A DNA stretch of 64,000 nucleotides. It comes from Pseudoroseicyclus tamaricis. GTDB lineage: Bacteria; Pseudomonadota; Alphaproteobacteria; Rhodobacterales; Rhodobacteraceae. A program made the position numbers and the translations under genes. The notes beneath the pieces are model-generated. The model was given only the letters and a program-made list of their open reading frames with translations. It was not told the origin of the DNA and did not search any database. Shown one piece after another: positions 43,534 to 52,153 of the stretch (position 1 is its first letter; the number at the start of each line of letters is the position of its first letter). The stretch is from positions 496,001 through 560,000 of the forward strand of contig NZ_JAAFYS010000002.1 of assembly GCF_012070395.1 (NCBI RefSeq), read 5' to 3'.

Positions 43534-45471
43534 ATGTCTGACAAACACCCCATGTCCGCCGATGAGTGGGACGAGCTCAACTTCCCCCGCGCGGAGGTTC
43601 AGGAGTTCGACCGCGTCGTCGAGCGTGCCATCTCCCGCCGTGGCTTCCTCGGCGGTGTGCTGACCTTCGGCTCCGGCGCTGCCGTCATGGGCGCCGGCCT
43701 GCTCAAGGGCTCCACCGCGCTGGCCCAGGGCTCCAGCCGTTTCGCCTTCGAGAACCTGCCGGCCCAGACCGACAGCACCATCCATGTCCCCGACGGTTAC
43801 TCCTGGGACATCCTGGTGCGCTGGGGCGATCCGCTCTTCTCCGATGCGCCGGAGTTCGACCCCGAGCTCGGCATCCCGACGGAAGGCTCCGACCGGGTCT
43901 TCGGCGAAAACACCGACGGCATGGAGCTCTTCTCTATCGACGGCCGTGAGATCCTCGTGGTGAACTCCGAATACACCAACAACGAGATCAACCTCGTCGG
44001 CTCCGCCGGGACCGAGACCGAGGGCCAGGCCGAAGAGACCACCGTCGCCTCCGCCGACGCCGTGCTCCGCCTGCAGCAGTTCCAGGGCGTCAACGTTCTG
44101 GAAATCGAAGAGGGCCCGAGCGGCTGGTCTGTCGTCGTGGACAGCCCCTACAACCGCCGCATCCACCACAACACGCCGATGATGATCGACGGCCCCGCCG
44201 CCGGCCATGCCCTGCTGCAGACGGAAGCGGACCCGACGGGGACCGAGTCGCTCGGCACGTTCAACAACTGCGGTGCCGGTCGCACGCCCTGGGGCACCTA
44301 TCTGACCTGCGAAGAGAACTTCAACGGCTACTTCGGCGCCACCGAGGGCCTGCCGACCGACGAGCAGATCGCCGCGGGCTACCAGCGCTACGGCATCAAC
44401 GAGACGGGCTTCGACTACAACTACCACCAGTTCGACACCCGCTTCGACGTCTCGATGAATCCCAACGAACCCCACCGGGCGGGCTACATCGTCGAGATCG
44501 ACCCGGCAGACGCCGATTCGACCCCGGTCAAGCGCACCGCCCTCGGCCGTTTCAAGCATGAGAACGCCGCCTGCACGCTTGCGAACGACAACCGCGTCGT
44601 CGTCTACATGGGCGACGATGAGCGCGGCGAGTTCATCTACAAGTGGGTCAGCCGCGACGCCTATGAGGAAGGCGGCGACACCTCCACGCTGCTCACCGAA
44701 GGCCAGCTCTACGTCGCCGTCTTCAACGACGACATGTCGGGCGAGTGGGTCGCCCTCACCGAAGAGGCGACGGGCATGAGTGCCGCCGAGATCGCCATCT
44801 TCACCCGCACCGCCGGCTCCGCCGTCGGCGCGACGACGATGGACCGTCCCGAGTGGGTCGCCGTCAACCCGACCGCCGTCGAGGCCTATTGCTGCCTGAC
44901 CAACAACTCCCGCCGCGGCGTCGAGAACGACGCGGGCGAGGTGATTGCCAATGCGGGCGGCGATCCGATGGTGCTCAACGCGCCGAACCCGCGCGAAGCC
45001 AACGACTACGGCCAGATCGTGCGCTGGCGCCCGGCGGGCGAGGACCACGGCTCTGACGGCTTCGACTGGGATCTCTACGTCATGGCCGGCAACCCGGCCG
45101 CCGAAGAGGCGCCCTACGATGGCAGCGAGACCATCAACGCGGGCAACCTCTTCAACTCGCCCGACGGGATGCAGATCGACACCACGGGCCTCATCTGGAT
45201 CCAGACGGACGGCGACGACTCCAACGAGGGCGCCTTCGAGGGCATGGGCAACAACCAGATGCTCGCCGGCGACCCGGAGACGGGCGAGATCCGCCGCTTC
45301 CTCACCGGGCCGAAGGGCTCCGAGGTGACGGGCCTCACCTGGTCGTCCGACCGCCGCACGATGTTCGTCGGCATCCAGCACCCGGGCGCCCCGTTCCCGG
45401 ACGGCGAAGGCGCGCTGCCCCGCTCCTCCATCGTCGTGGTGAAGCGCAACGACCACGAAGTCCTCGGCTGA
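43534..45471 (+). CDS. phoX: PhoX-family alkaline phosphatase, Tat-exported
   Basis: A 645-residue PhoX. A twin-arginine signal is visible as RAISRRGFLGGVL (RR at 35-36) with a hydrophobic stretch ending ALAQG. Family sequence includes TFNNCGAGRTPWGTYLTCEENF, KHENAACTLA and NSPDGMQIDTTGLIWIQTDG, which carry Cys and acidic residues for the Fe-Ca cofactor. The enzyme releases phosphate from organic esters in the periplasm. It stands alone, with a hairpin terminator after it. The start at 43534 follows AACAGGGAAACCTC. Confidence 0.95.
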   Translation: MSDKHPMSADEWDELNFPRAEVQEFDRVVERAISRRGFLGGVLTFGSGAAVMGAGLLKGSTALAQGSSRFAFENLPAQTDSTIHVPDGYSWDILVRWGDPLFSDAPEFDPELGIPTEGSDRVFGENTDGMELFSIDGREILVVNSEYTNNEINLVGSAGTETEGQAEETTVASADAVLRLQQFQGVNVLEIEEGPSGWSVVVDSPYNRRIHHNTPMMIDGPAAGHALLQTEADPTGTESLGTFNNCGAGRTPWGTYLTCEENFNGYFGATEGLPTDEQIAAGYQRYGINETGFDYNYHQFDTRFDVSMNPNEPHRAGYIVEIDPADADSTPVKRTALGRFKHENAACTLANDNRVVVYMGDDERGEFIYKWVSRDAYEEGGDTSTLLTEGQLYVAVFNDDMSGEWVALTEEATGMSAAEIAIFTRTAGSAVGATTMDRPEWVAVNPTAVEAYCCLTNNSRRGVENDAGEVIANAGGDPMVLNAPNPREANDYGQIVRWRPAGEDHGSDGFDWDLYVMAGNPAAEEAPYDGSETINAGNLFNSPDGMQIDTTGLIWIQTDGDDSNEGAFEGMGNNQMLAGDPETGEIRRFLTGPKGSEVTGLTWSSDRRTMFVGIQHPGAPFPDGEGALPRSSIVVVKRNDHEVLG

Positions 45472-45494
45472 GACTGACGCCACTCAAGCTCAAG

Positions 45495-45528
45495 CGGGCC
45501 GCCCCCAGGGGCGGCCCGTCGTCATTTT
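45495..45528 (+). terminator. Rho-independent terminator after phoX
   Basis: CGGGCCGCCCC at 45495-45505 pairs with 45508-45518 (about 10 usable bp with a four-base loop), followed by GTCGTCATTTT. It lies 24 bases after the phoX stop. Confidence 0.82.
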
Positions 45529-45815
45529 GACCTGGCATTGGCAGCCAACGGTCGAGGTTGGCAGACCCTCGTCTGGCGGCTGATTGTGGGCGGCGCAATC
45601 CGACGCCGCCTCAGTGGCCCATCGGTCGCTTCAGAGACTTGGCCGGGCCGCATTTCGCGCTGCGAAGGAGCGCGCGAAAATCCCTTTGAGCTCATAGCAT
45701 ACCCCCCTTGGGTATAGGCATTTGTTAGCGCGAACAGTCACTTAGCGCTCGACTCGCGGTGGGGCCGTGACTAGTCCCGGGATCGGGGAGCCGGCGAGCA
45801 CCGGGAGGAGGCCTC
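45529..45815. other. Control region before the monooxygenase-ABC operon
   Basis: About 290 bases with no gene. It contains the G/C-tract palindrome at 45699-45715 and ends with a strong GGGAGGAGG ribosome site. I looked for a cobalamin riboswitch, since the operon resembles a BtuCDF system, and did not find the B12-box pattern. Confidence 0.5.
45699..45715. promoter_or_regulatory. Palindrome resembling CsoR/RcnR/FrmR-type metal-sensor operators
   Basis: ATACCC-CCCTT-GGGTAT, six-base arms around a five-base core, with the AT-flanked C-tract typical of operators of the CsoR/RcnR/FrmR/DmeR family. It lies about 100 bases before the leader ORF and monooxygenase gene. No such regulator is encoded in the window. 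Confidence 0.42.
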
Positions 45816-45884
45816 ATGTCAGTCATCCATCGCCCCGCCGCCGCGGCGGGCGCCGTCATCTTGCGCCGGAGAGCCCGCCCGTGA
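45816..45884 (+). CDS. 22-codon leader ORF overlapping the monooxygenase start
   Basis: Reads MSVIHRPAAAAGAVILRRRA then RP and stop. GGGAGGAGG lies just upstream of the ATG, a better ribosome site than the following gene has. The stop overlaps the GTG start of the monooxygenase (GTGA), so ribosomes ending the leader could restart there. It has no run of one amino acid, so classic attenuation is not obvious; translational coupling or an arrest peptide (the end is LRRRARP) is possible. Confidence 0.45.
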   Translation: MSVIHRPAAAAGAVILRRRARP

Positions 45885-46909
45885 GCATCCGCTTCGATCT
45901 CGCCGGCTTCGCCCGTGACGATACGCTCGGCGACCATGCCCGGCTCATGCGGCTCGCCGAGCGGGCTGACGTGCTGGGCTATGGCGGCATCTGGTTCAAC
46001 GAGTTCCACTTCCGCGGCGCCGTCAATCCCTACCCGCACACGCTGCTCCTCGGCGCTGCCATCCTCGCGCGCACCGAGCGGCTGCGCTTCGGCACGTCGA
46101 TCCTCGTGCTGCCGCTGCATCACCCGCTGATGCTGGCCGAACAGGTGGCGCAGCTGGATTTCCAGAGCGCCGGCCGCATCGATGTCGGCGTCGGGCGGGG
46201 GACCGATCCGGGCACGTTCAGCGCGCTGGGGCTGCCCCCCGAGGCGAAGGAGCGCTTCGGCGAGGCGCTGAGCATCATGCTGAAGGCGTGGAGCGGCGCA
46301 CCCCTCTCCGCCACCGGCCCCACCTGGCAGTTCGAGGACGTCACGGTCGGCCCGCCGCCGGTGCAGCGGCCGCACCCGCCGGTCTACGTCGCCGCCGTCT
46401 CGCCCGCGACCATGGCCCTCGCGGTGGAGCGTCGTCTGCCGCTGCTCCTGTCGCTCGAGCCCAGCGAAACCCGCCAGATCGGCCCTTTCACCGCGGCCCT
46501 GGGAGGGGATCGCGCCCCCCTCCGCGCCTCCTCCCTCTCGCGCTACATCGTCATCCACGGTGACGCGGCGGTGGCGGAGGAGAAGCTGCAGGCCCTCCTC
46601 GCCCTGCTCAACAAACGCAGGGCCGACTGGGCGGCGGCCAGGGGCGAGGCCCCTCCCCCGCCCCGCACCCGCACCGAGATGCTGGAGGGCCATGCCATCG
46701 CCGGCACGCCGGAGGCCTGCGCGGCCCAGATCGAGGCGCTGACCGCCCGCACCGGCGTGCACTCCATCCGCCTCTTCCCCTCGGCCAACGGCGCCCTGCC
46801 GCTGGCGGAGGCGGAGCGGACCATCGAGCTTTTCGCCCAGACCGTGCTGCCCGCCTTCGCCGGCCGCACAGCCCCGGCCCCACGCGTCAGCCAAGGAGCC
46901 ACATCATGA
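45881..46909 (+). CDS. Luciferase-like (LLM-class) flavin-dependent monooxygenase
   Basis: A 342-residue member of the bacterial luciferase family: ERADVLGYGGIWFNEFHFRG, LPLHHPLMLAEQVAQLD and GRIDVGVGRGTDPG are typical barrel segments, and the C terminus has IAGTPEACAAQIEAL. These FMNH2-dependent enzymes oxidise small organic molecules, often to free sulfur, or open chelators. It starts with GTG at 45881, coupled to the leader ORF, and overlaps the ABC binding-protein start (ATGA). With a metallophore-type importer it might oxidise an imported chelate or ligand; this is inference. Confidence 0.88.
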   Translation: MSIRFDLAGFARDDTLGDHARLMRLAERADVLGYGGIWFNEFHFRGAVNPYPHTLLLGAAILARTERLRFGTSILVLPLHHPLMLAEQVAQLDFQSAGRIDVGVGRGTDPGTFSALGLPPEAKERFGEALSIMLKAWSGAPLSATGPTWQFEDVTVGPPPVQRPHPPVYVAAVSPATMALAVERRLPLLLSLEPSETRQIGPFTAALGGDRAPLRASSLSRYIVIHGDAAVAEEKLQALLALLNKRRADWAAARGEAPPPPRTRTEMLEGHAIAGTPEACAAQIEALTARTGVHSIRLFPSANGALPLAEAERTIELFAQTVLPAFAGRTAPAPRVSQGATS

Positions 46910-47880
46910 TGCGATCCCTCGCCACCGCCGCCACGCTCGCCCTCATCGCCGGCACAGCCTGTGCACAGGGCGTGCACGAGCCGTACACCGACGAGAACTG
47001 CGGCGTGACCACCACCTACGAGGCCGCGCCCGAGCGGGCCGTCACCCTCTCCAGCAACGCGACCGAGCTGATGCTGGCGCTGGGGCTGGAGGACCACATG
47101 GCCGGCACCTCCTACATGGCGGGCATGCAGATCAGCCCGGACTACGAGGCGGCCTACAACGAGATTCCCATCCTCTCGCCGCTCGTCGCCACCACCGAGC
47201 AGCTCATCGATGCCGAGGCGGATTTCGTCTATGCCGGCTACCCCGACGGCTTCTCCGAGAGCCGCCACACGCGCGACCAGCTGCACGACCTCGACATGAA
47301 GACGCGGCTGAACACCGAGGGCTGCAATCTCGGCCGCTTCGGCTTCGACGAGCTCTATGAGGAGATCCGCTCCGTCGCCGGCATCTTCGGCGTGCCGGAG
47401 CGGGGCGAGGCGCTGATCGAGGAGATGCAAGCCGAGGTCACCGGGGTCGAGGCGGCACTGGAGGGCGTCGAGTCCATCCCCGTCTTCATCTACAACGGCG
47501 GCGAGGATGCGCCGCGCGCCGTCCTCGGCAACACCATGCTGAGCCACGTGGTGGAGCGCGCCGGGGGCGAGAACATCCTCGGGGACGAGAACAACCGCTA
47601 CGGCAGCACCTCGTGGGAGCAGCTGGTGGCCGAGGCGCCGGAGTTCATCGTGGTCTTCTACTCGGGCACCGAGAGCGGGCAGGTCGTGGACGATCCGTCG
47701 AACAACATCGGCCAGGCCCGCGTGGATGTCCTGATGAGCCAGCCGATCATCGCGGGCGTGCCGGCGGTGGAGAATGAGAACTTCATCACCATCTCCTCCG
47801 TCATCGGCCAGCCGGGGCCGAGCTCGGTCACCGCGCTTCAGGAGCTGGCCCGCGCCTTCCACCCCGAAGCGTTCGAGTAA
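46906..47880 (+). CDS. FecB/BtuF-type ABC substrate-binding protein
   Basis: A 324-residue periplasmic binding protein with Sec signal MMRSLATAATLALIAGTACA. The class III fold is indicated by ERAVTLSSNATELMLALGL at the start and SYMAGMQISPDY, with the long helix between lobes near residues 150-180. Family members bind siderophore-iron, haem or cobalamin. The mature protein is strongly acidic, as is common in marine bacteria. A good AAGGAG precedes the start. It is in an operon with permease and ATPase. Confidence 0.9.
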   Translation: MMRSLATAATLALIAGTACAQGVHEPYTDENCGVTTTYEAAPERAVTLSSNATELMLALGLEDHMAGTSYMAGMQISPDYEAAYNEIPILSPLVATTEQLIDAEADFVYAGYPDGFSESRHTRDQLHDLDMKTRLNTEGCNLGRFGFDELYEEIRSVAGIFGVPERGEALIEEMQAEVTGVEAALEGVESIPVFIYNGGEDAPRAVLGNTMLSHVVERAGGENILGDENNRYGSTSWEQLVAEAPEFIVVFYSGTESGQVVDDPSNNIGQARVDVLMSQPIIAGVPAVENENFITISSVIGQPGPSSVTALQELARAFHPEAFE

Positions 47881-47882
47881 CC

Positions 47883-49085
47883 ATGCGGGCGGTGGCGGAC
47901 CCCCCGGCGCAGGAGACGAGCCCCGAGGATCGGCAGCGCGCCGAGCTTCTGGCGATCCTGCGCAGCCCGCCACCCTCCTCCGTTGCGGCGCCTCGGCCTC
48001 CTCCGGTTGCCCTGCCTGCCGGCGCACCGACCAGCGCCGGCGCCCGGCGAGGGCGACACCTCCTCGCCCTTGCCGGTATGACCTCGCTCGTCGTGGTCGC
48101 CGGGCTGGCCGGGCTGATGATCGGCTCCGTCCACATCCCGGCAGGCACGGCCGGGGCCATCTTCCTCCACTGGATCAGCGGCGGCGTGCTCTTCGAGCCC
48201 ACATGGCGCGAGGCCTACGAGATCATCGTGGTGCAGACGCGGGTGCCGCGGGTGATCCTCGCCGCGGTCGTGGGCGGCAGCCTCGGCGTCTGCGGCATGG
48301 TCATCCAGGCGATCGTGCGCAATCCGCTGGCGGGGCCGTCGATCCTCGGCGTCTCCTCCGGCGCGGCGACCGGCGCCGTGGTGGTGATGCGCTTCGGCCT
48401 CGTGACGCTCGGCGCCTTCACGCTGCACATCGCCGCCTTCCTCGGCGGGCTCGCCACGCTCACCATCGTCTTCTGGATCGCCCGCACGGGCGGGCGGATG
48501 ACACCGACGCGGCTCGTCCTCGCCGGCGTGGCGATGAGCGCGGTCCTCTCGGCCTTCACCTCGCTCCTCGTCCTCACCTCGCCCGACCCCCAGCTCGCCG
48601 CCCGCGTGCTCTTCTGGACACTCGGCGGCTTTGGCGGCGCGCAGTGGAAGCTGCTGCCGATCCCCGTCGCCGCCCTCGCCCTCGGCCTCGCTGTGATGCT
48701 CGTGCAGGCGCGCCGGCTGAACCTGCTCATGGCCGGCGATGAGAGCGCCGTGGCGCTGGGGCTGAATGTCGAGGCGCATCGCCGCGCCATGTTCGTGCTG
48801 ACCGCCGCGCTCACCGGGATCACCGTGGCGGTGGCCGGCGTCATCGGCTTCGTCGGCCTCATCATGCCGCATATCGTGCGCCTGATGGTCGGCGCCGATC
48901 ATCGCCATGCCCTGCCGGCCGTGGCCCTGCTCGGAGCGGCCTTCACCATCGCGGCGGACCTCGTCGCCCGCTCGATCATCGCCCCGCTGGAGCTGCCGGT
49001 GGGCATCGTCACGGCGCTGGTCGGCGGGCCGTTCTTCATCTGGCTCCTGCGCCGTGACGCTCGCTCGCTGGCGGGTGCCCCGTGA
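47883..49085 (+). CDS. FecCD/BtuC-type ABC permease
   Basis: A 400-residue permease with about ten spans. The first 65 residues are cytosolic and Pro/Ala/Arg-rich, longer than usual. Family motifs: TRVPRVILAAVVGGSLGVCG, AIVRNPLAGPSILGVSSGA and VIGFVGLIMPHIVRLMVG (near the ATPase contact). The start is two bases after the binding-protein stop. Confidence 0.94.
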   Translation: MRAVADPPAQETSPEDRQRAELLAILRSPPPSSVAAPRPPPVALPAGAPTSAGARRGRHLLALAGMTSLVVVAGLAGLMIGSVHIPAGTAGAIFLHWISGGVLFEPTWREAYEIIVVQTRVPRVILAAVVGGSLGVCGMVIQAIVRNPLAGPSILGVSSGAATGAVVVMRFGLVTLGAFTLHIAAFLGGLATLTIVFWIARTGGRMTPTRLVLAGVAMSAVLSAFTSLLVLTSPDPQLAARVLFWTLGGFGGAQWKLLPIPVAALALGLAVMLVQARRLNLLMAGDESAVALGLNVEAHRRAMFVLTAALTGITVAVAGVIGFVGLIMPHIVRLMVGADHRHALPAVALLGAAFTIAADLVARSIIAPLELPVGIVTALVGGPFFIWLLRRDARSLAGAP

Positions 49086-49855
49086 GCCTGCCGCCGGGAC
49101 GTCTCGCACTGGAGGGCGTGAGCTTCGCGGCGGGCGGGCGGGCGCTCGTGCAGGACGCCTCGCTGGAGGTGGCGCCGGGCGAGATGGTGGGCCTCCTCGG
49201 CTCCAACGGCGCTGGCAAATCGACGCTCCTGCGCACGATCTACCGCATCAACCGCCCCATCGCGGGCCGGGTGCTGGTGGATGGCGAGGATGCCTGGAGC
49301 CAGTCCGCCGCCTGGGTAGCGCAGCGTGTGGGGGCGGTCCTACAGGACATGCCCGCCGACTTCCCCCTGACGGTCGAGGAGGTCGTCGCCATGGGCCGCT
49401 CGGCCCACAAGCGCCTGCTGGAGCCCGACAGCACCCACGATCACGCCCTGATCGACGCTGCCATCGCCCTTCTGGAGCTGGAGAGCTTTCGCGCCCGCCC
49501 CTTCCGCACCCTCTCCGGCGGGGAGCGCCAGCGGGTGCTGCTCGCCCGGGCCATGGTGCAGCAGCCCCGGATCCTCGTGCTCGACGAGCCGACGAACCAC
49601 CTCGACATCCGCTACCAGCTCTCGCTCCTGCGCTTCGTCCGCGAGATCGGCGTGACAATCATCGCCGCCCTGCACGACCTCAACCTGGCCGCCATGTTCT
49701 GCGACCGGCTCTGCGTGCTGGACGGGGGGCGGGTGGTGGCGACGGGCCGGCCGGACGATGTGCTGACGGCAGAGCGGGTCAGCGAGGTCTGGGGCGCGGA
49801 GATGATCGTTCAGCGGCACCCGACGAGCGGCAAGGTCTGGCTGCTGCCGGCCTGA
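49082..49855 (+). CDS. FecE/BtuD-type ABC ATPase
   Basis: A 257-residue ATPase: Walker A LLGSNGAGKST, signature RTLSGGERQRVLLARAM, Walker B ILVLDEPTNHLD and switch AALHDLN. It starts with GTG, overlapping the permease stop (GTGA). Together with the two previous genes it makes a full importer for a metal chelate or cobalamin. A GC hairpin follows before the convergent HupE gene. Confidence 0.94.
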   Translation: MSLPPGRLALEGVSFAAGGRALVQDASLEVAPGEMVGLLGSNGAGKSTLLRTIYRINRPIAGRVLVDGEDAWSQSAAWVAQRVGAVLQDMPADFPLTVEEVVAMGRSAHKRLLEPDSTHDHALIDAAIALLELESFRARPFRTLSGGERQRVLLARAMVQQPRILVLDEPTNHLDIRYQLSLLRFVREIGVTIIAALHDLNLAAMFCDRLCVLDGGRVVATGRPDDVLTAERVSEVWGAEMIVQRHPTSGKVWLLPA

Positions 49856-49869
49856 CCTGGGCCGGGGAC

Positions 49870-49895
49870 GGCGCGCTCCTCGCCGGGAGCGCGCC
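49870..49895. terminator. Hairpin between convergent ABC and hupE genes
   Basis: GGCGCGCTCC at 49870-49879 pairs perfectly with 49886-49895 across a six-base loop. There is no T run on either side, so it may act as a weak bidirectional terminator or RNA 3'-end stabiliser. Confidence 0.5.
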
Positions 49896-49908
49896 GCGAC
49901 CCTGCAGA

Positions 49909-50484
49909 TCAGCCGCCGAGGGCGACCCAGATGCCGCCGAGCGCGGCGATCCCGCCGAGGGCGCGGATCACCTTCGTGCCGATATCGGCCCGGGCCAGCA
50001 GGCTGGCCACCGCGACGCCCACCGCGTGCAGCGCCGCCGTGGCGAGCATGAAGCCGACGCCGAACTGCAGGGCCCCCGCCGCCCCGAGCTCACCACCATG
50101 GGCATGGCCGTGAAACACCCCGAAGAGCGCGACGAGACCGGCCGCGGCACCGAGCGGCACCGCGAAGGCCAGTGCGACGGCGAGGCCGAGGATGAAGACG
50201 GAGGCCAGCACCATCGGCTCGACGGCCGGCAGCGGCATCCCGGCCAGCGCGGCGCCGTAGCCGAGGACCATCGCGCCGACGAACGCCGCCGGCAGGGCCC
50301 AAAGCGCCCGCCCGCCGAGGACAACCGCCCAGAGCCCGACCGACACCATGGCCAGGATGTGATCGAGCCCGAAGACCGGGTGGGACAGGCCCGCCGCGAG
50401 CGAGCCATGCGTGCCCGGATCGAGATGCGCGAGCGCGGGCGACGCGATCAGGGTGGCTGCGGCGGTGTAGAGAGGGAGCTTCAT
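49909..50484 (-). CDS. hupE: HupE/UreJ-family membrane protein
   Basis: A 191-residue protein with a cleavable signal (ends ASPALAH) and about six membrane spans. The family signature is GLSHPVFGLDHILAMVSVGLW, where His and Asp are thought to bind nickel, and FGVFHGHAHGGEL adds more His. HupE/UreJ proteins are Ni (or Co) transporters or facilitators for hydrogenase and urease. No hydrogenase or urease gene is in view. Its convergence on a metal-chelate importer hints at nickel or cobalt supply for both. Confidence 0.9.
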   Translation of the reverse strand: MKLPLYTAAATLIASPALAHLDPGTHGSLAAGLSHPVFGLDHILAMVSVGLWAVVLGGRALWALPAAFVGAMVLGYGAALAGMPLPAVEPMVLASVFILGLAVALAFAVPLGAAAGLVALFGVFHGHAHGGELGAAGALQFGVGFMLATAALHAVGVAVASLLARADIGTKVIRALGGIAALGGIWVALGG

Positions 50485-50898
50485 GTCTGGTTCCTTGCTT
50501 GGGTCAACCGGATACCTCGGTGCGAGTCATATCCATGGCGCGGACCACACCACCTGGGCCGGGCACTTGCAACCTGCTGAGCGCAAAGCAGGACGGGAGG
50601 GCAACAGGAGCTGCTGACCAATGTAATGTATTGGTCTTTGCGACGGACCGCGGCGCATCCGCCGCGGCAGGACAAAGCGAAGGTCTGCAGGCCCCGGGCG
50701 AAGCGCCCTCTGCGCCGGAGTGCGGGCCAGCCGGGCAATCTCCGTTGACAGGTCTCACGTCTCTCCTCACCATCAACGCGTCTGAGGACAGGCATCGCAT
50801 CAGCGAGGCTGCTTGGGAGGGCAGCCGACAACGGGAGCGTCGCGGTAAGGAGCGAGCGCGCAGCCCGGCCTGTTCAGGCAGTTTTGGAGGAGGAAAAC
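50485..50898. other. Divergent control region between hupE and the CxxC-repeat protein
   Basis: About 410 bases with no gene. It holds an inverted repeat at 50616-50636, an 8-bp GC hairpin (CCGCGGCG with its complement, 50648-50667) without a U tract, and an AGGAGG ribosome site at its right end. A small RNA is possible but unsupported. Confidence 0.5.
50616..50636. promoter_or_regulatory. Inverted repeat, candidate operator
   Basis: GACCAAT and ATTGGTC, perfect 7-base arms around GTAATGT. The AT-rich centre and spacing fit a dimeric regulator site between two divergent genes. The regulator is unknown. Confidence 0.4.
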
Positions 50899-51918
50899 AT
50901 GAAGACCACTGCACTGACACTGCTGCTTGCCAGTACGGCAGCACTCGGCGGCACGCAGGCCGCCCTTGCCCTCGACGCCGACTACTGGCGCGGCGGCTGG
51001 CGCACCGAGCTCGGCACCGAGCCGCACATCTACCAGTTCGTCATCGAGGGGGAGGATGTCCGCGGCTACTATTGCACCAACTGCTCCGACGTCACGACCG
51101 CCGGCTTCATCGACGGCACATGGAGCGAGGAAGACGGGCTGGAATACACCGTGCGCTTCCCCAACCCGGATGGCTCGATCCATACGACGCTCAACCAGCA
51201 GGCCATGCTCGAGGGCAGCGAGATCACGGTCACCGGTGACGGCGTCGACGGTGATCTGATCCTCATCAAGGATCCGCGCGGCCCCGATATCGGCGCCAAC
51301 CCGGTCGAGATGTATCCGCCCGGCACGCCGGCGACGCCCGCGATGGAAGACGCGCCGCCGCAGGGCAAGACCGCCGGCATGACGACACAGCCGGGGTCCG
51401 AGGGCTATTGGGCGCCTGCGCCGTTCGATGAGGAGCTGACCATCGACGACGTGGCCGGCACATGGATCGCCCTCTTCTGGGGCGGCATCGGCATGAACAA
51501 GCAGCTCTTCCACTTCGTCCGCTTCGAGGACGGGCTGCGCGGCTTCGTCTGCGGCCGGTGTGACAACCCCTTCACTCACGGGGGCCTCGAGGACATCACG
51601 ATCGACGGCGAGCTCGTCTACTACAAGATCACCCACGAGGACTGGGGCCCGCCCGGCTCCTGGCACCAGGACGTTGGCCGCATCGTGCAGAACGAAATGG
51701 TCGTCGCCGCCTTCATCGATCAGGACGTGAACGCCGGCAACATCCCGGCCGAAGCACCGCCGATCGAGGGCTACGTCTACTCGATGCTGGGGCCGATCGC
51801 GCCGGAGGCGACGGTCAGCACCTCGTCGGAGAACGTCGACATCTGGGGCCCGGGCACCGGCTCTTCGGTCGAGCCGCCCGAGGGCCGCGAGCCCGTCGCC
51901 TTCAACTTCCCGGAGTAG
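50899..51918 (+). CDS. Secreted protein with two CxxC-bearing repeats, unknown function
   Basis: A 339-residue protein with Sec signal (MKTTALTLLLASTAALGG..., cut after residue 24). Two related modules follow. Module 1 (about 28-125) has YQFVIEGEDVRGYYCTNCSD; module 2 (about 183-285) has FHFVRFEDGLRGFVCGRCDN. Each pairs a beta strand 'F-V-x-x-E-D/E-x-x-R-G' with C-x2-C (C59/C62, C218/C221), then a segment with 'TTAGFIDG' or 'THGGLEDI'. A Pro/Gly-rich linker joins them. The Cys pairs could bind a metal or form a redox disulfide. I know no family with this layout. Strong AGGAGG before the ATG; monocistronic. Confidence 0.75.
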   Translation: MKTTALTLLLASTAALGGTQAALALDADYWRGGWRTELGTEPHIYQFVIEGEDVRGYYCTNCSDVTTAGFIDGTWSEEDGLEYTVRFPNPDGSIHTTLNQQAMLEGSEITVTGDGVDGDLILIKDPRGPDIGANPVEMYPPGTPATPAMEDAPPQGKTAGMTTQPGSEGYWAPAPFDEELTIDDVAGTWIALFWGGIGMNKQLFHFVRFEDGLRGFVCGRCDNPFTHGGLEDITIDGELVYYKITHEDWGPPGSWHQDVGRIVQNEMVVAAFIDQDVNAGNIPAEAPPIEGYVYSMLGPIAPEATVSTSSENVDIWGPGTGSSVEPPEGREPVAFNFPE

Positions 51919-51933
51919 CAAAGCCGGGTTGAC

Positions 51934-51971
51934 GCGCCGAAGCGGAGGTCTCCTGAACTCCGCTTCGGCGC
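51934..51971 (+). terminator. Perfect 14-bp hairpin after the CxxC-repeat gene
   Basis: GCGCCGAAGCGGAG at 51934-51947 pairs with 51958-51971 over a 10-base loop, 15 bases after the stop codon. No T run follows, so termination may be Rho-assisted. Confidence 0.6.
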
Positions 51972-52153
51972 ACCTCGCGGACACACCGGGACATCAATCT
52001 TCTCAGTCGCCCGGTCGCGAAAGGGGGAGTGCGGTCCCTGTTGCACCACTGAGCGGCCTGCGGCGCTTTCGGGCTGGTCGCTCGAGGGATCGGACCGGAG
52101 GGGTCAGGTCATCCGCCCGGCCTCCTGTCCGAACCGGTCGCACCTCCGGCCCC

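Noticed and set aside
43384-45483. A 699-codon open frame opposite phoX
   Set aside because: It mirrors the whole phoX gene on the other strand; composition and lack of motifs mark it as a shadow.
45529-45815. Cobalamin riboswitch before the monooxygenase-BtuCDF-like operon
   Set aside because: No B12-box-like sequence or matching stem pattern could be found.
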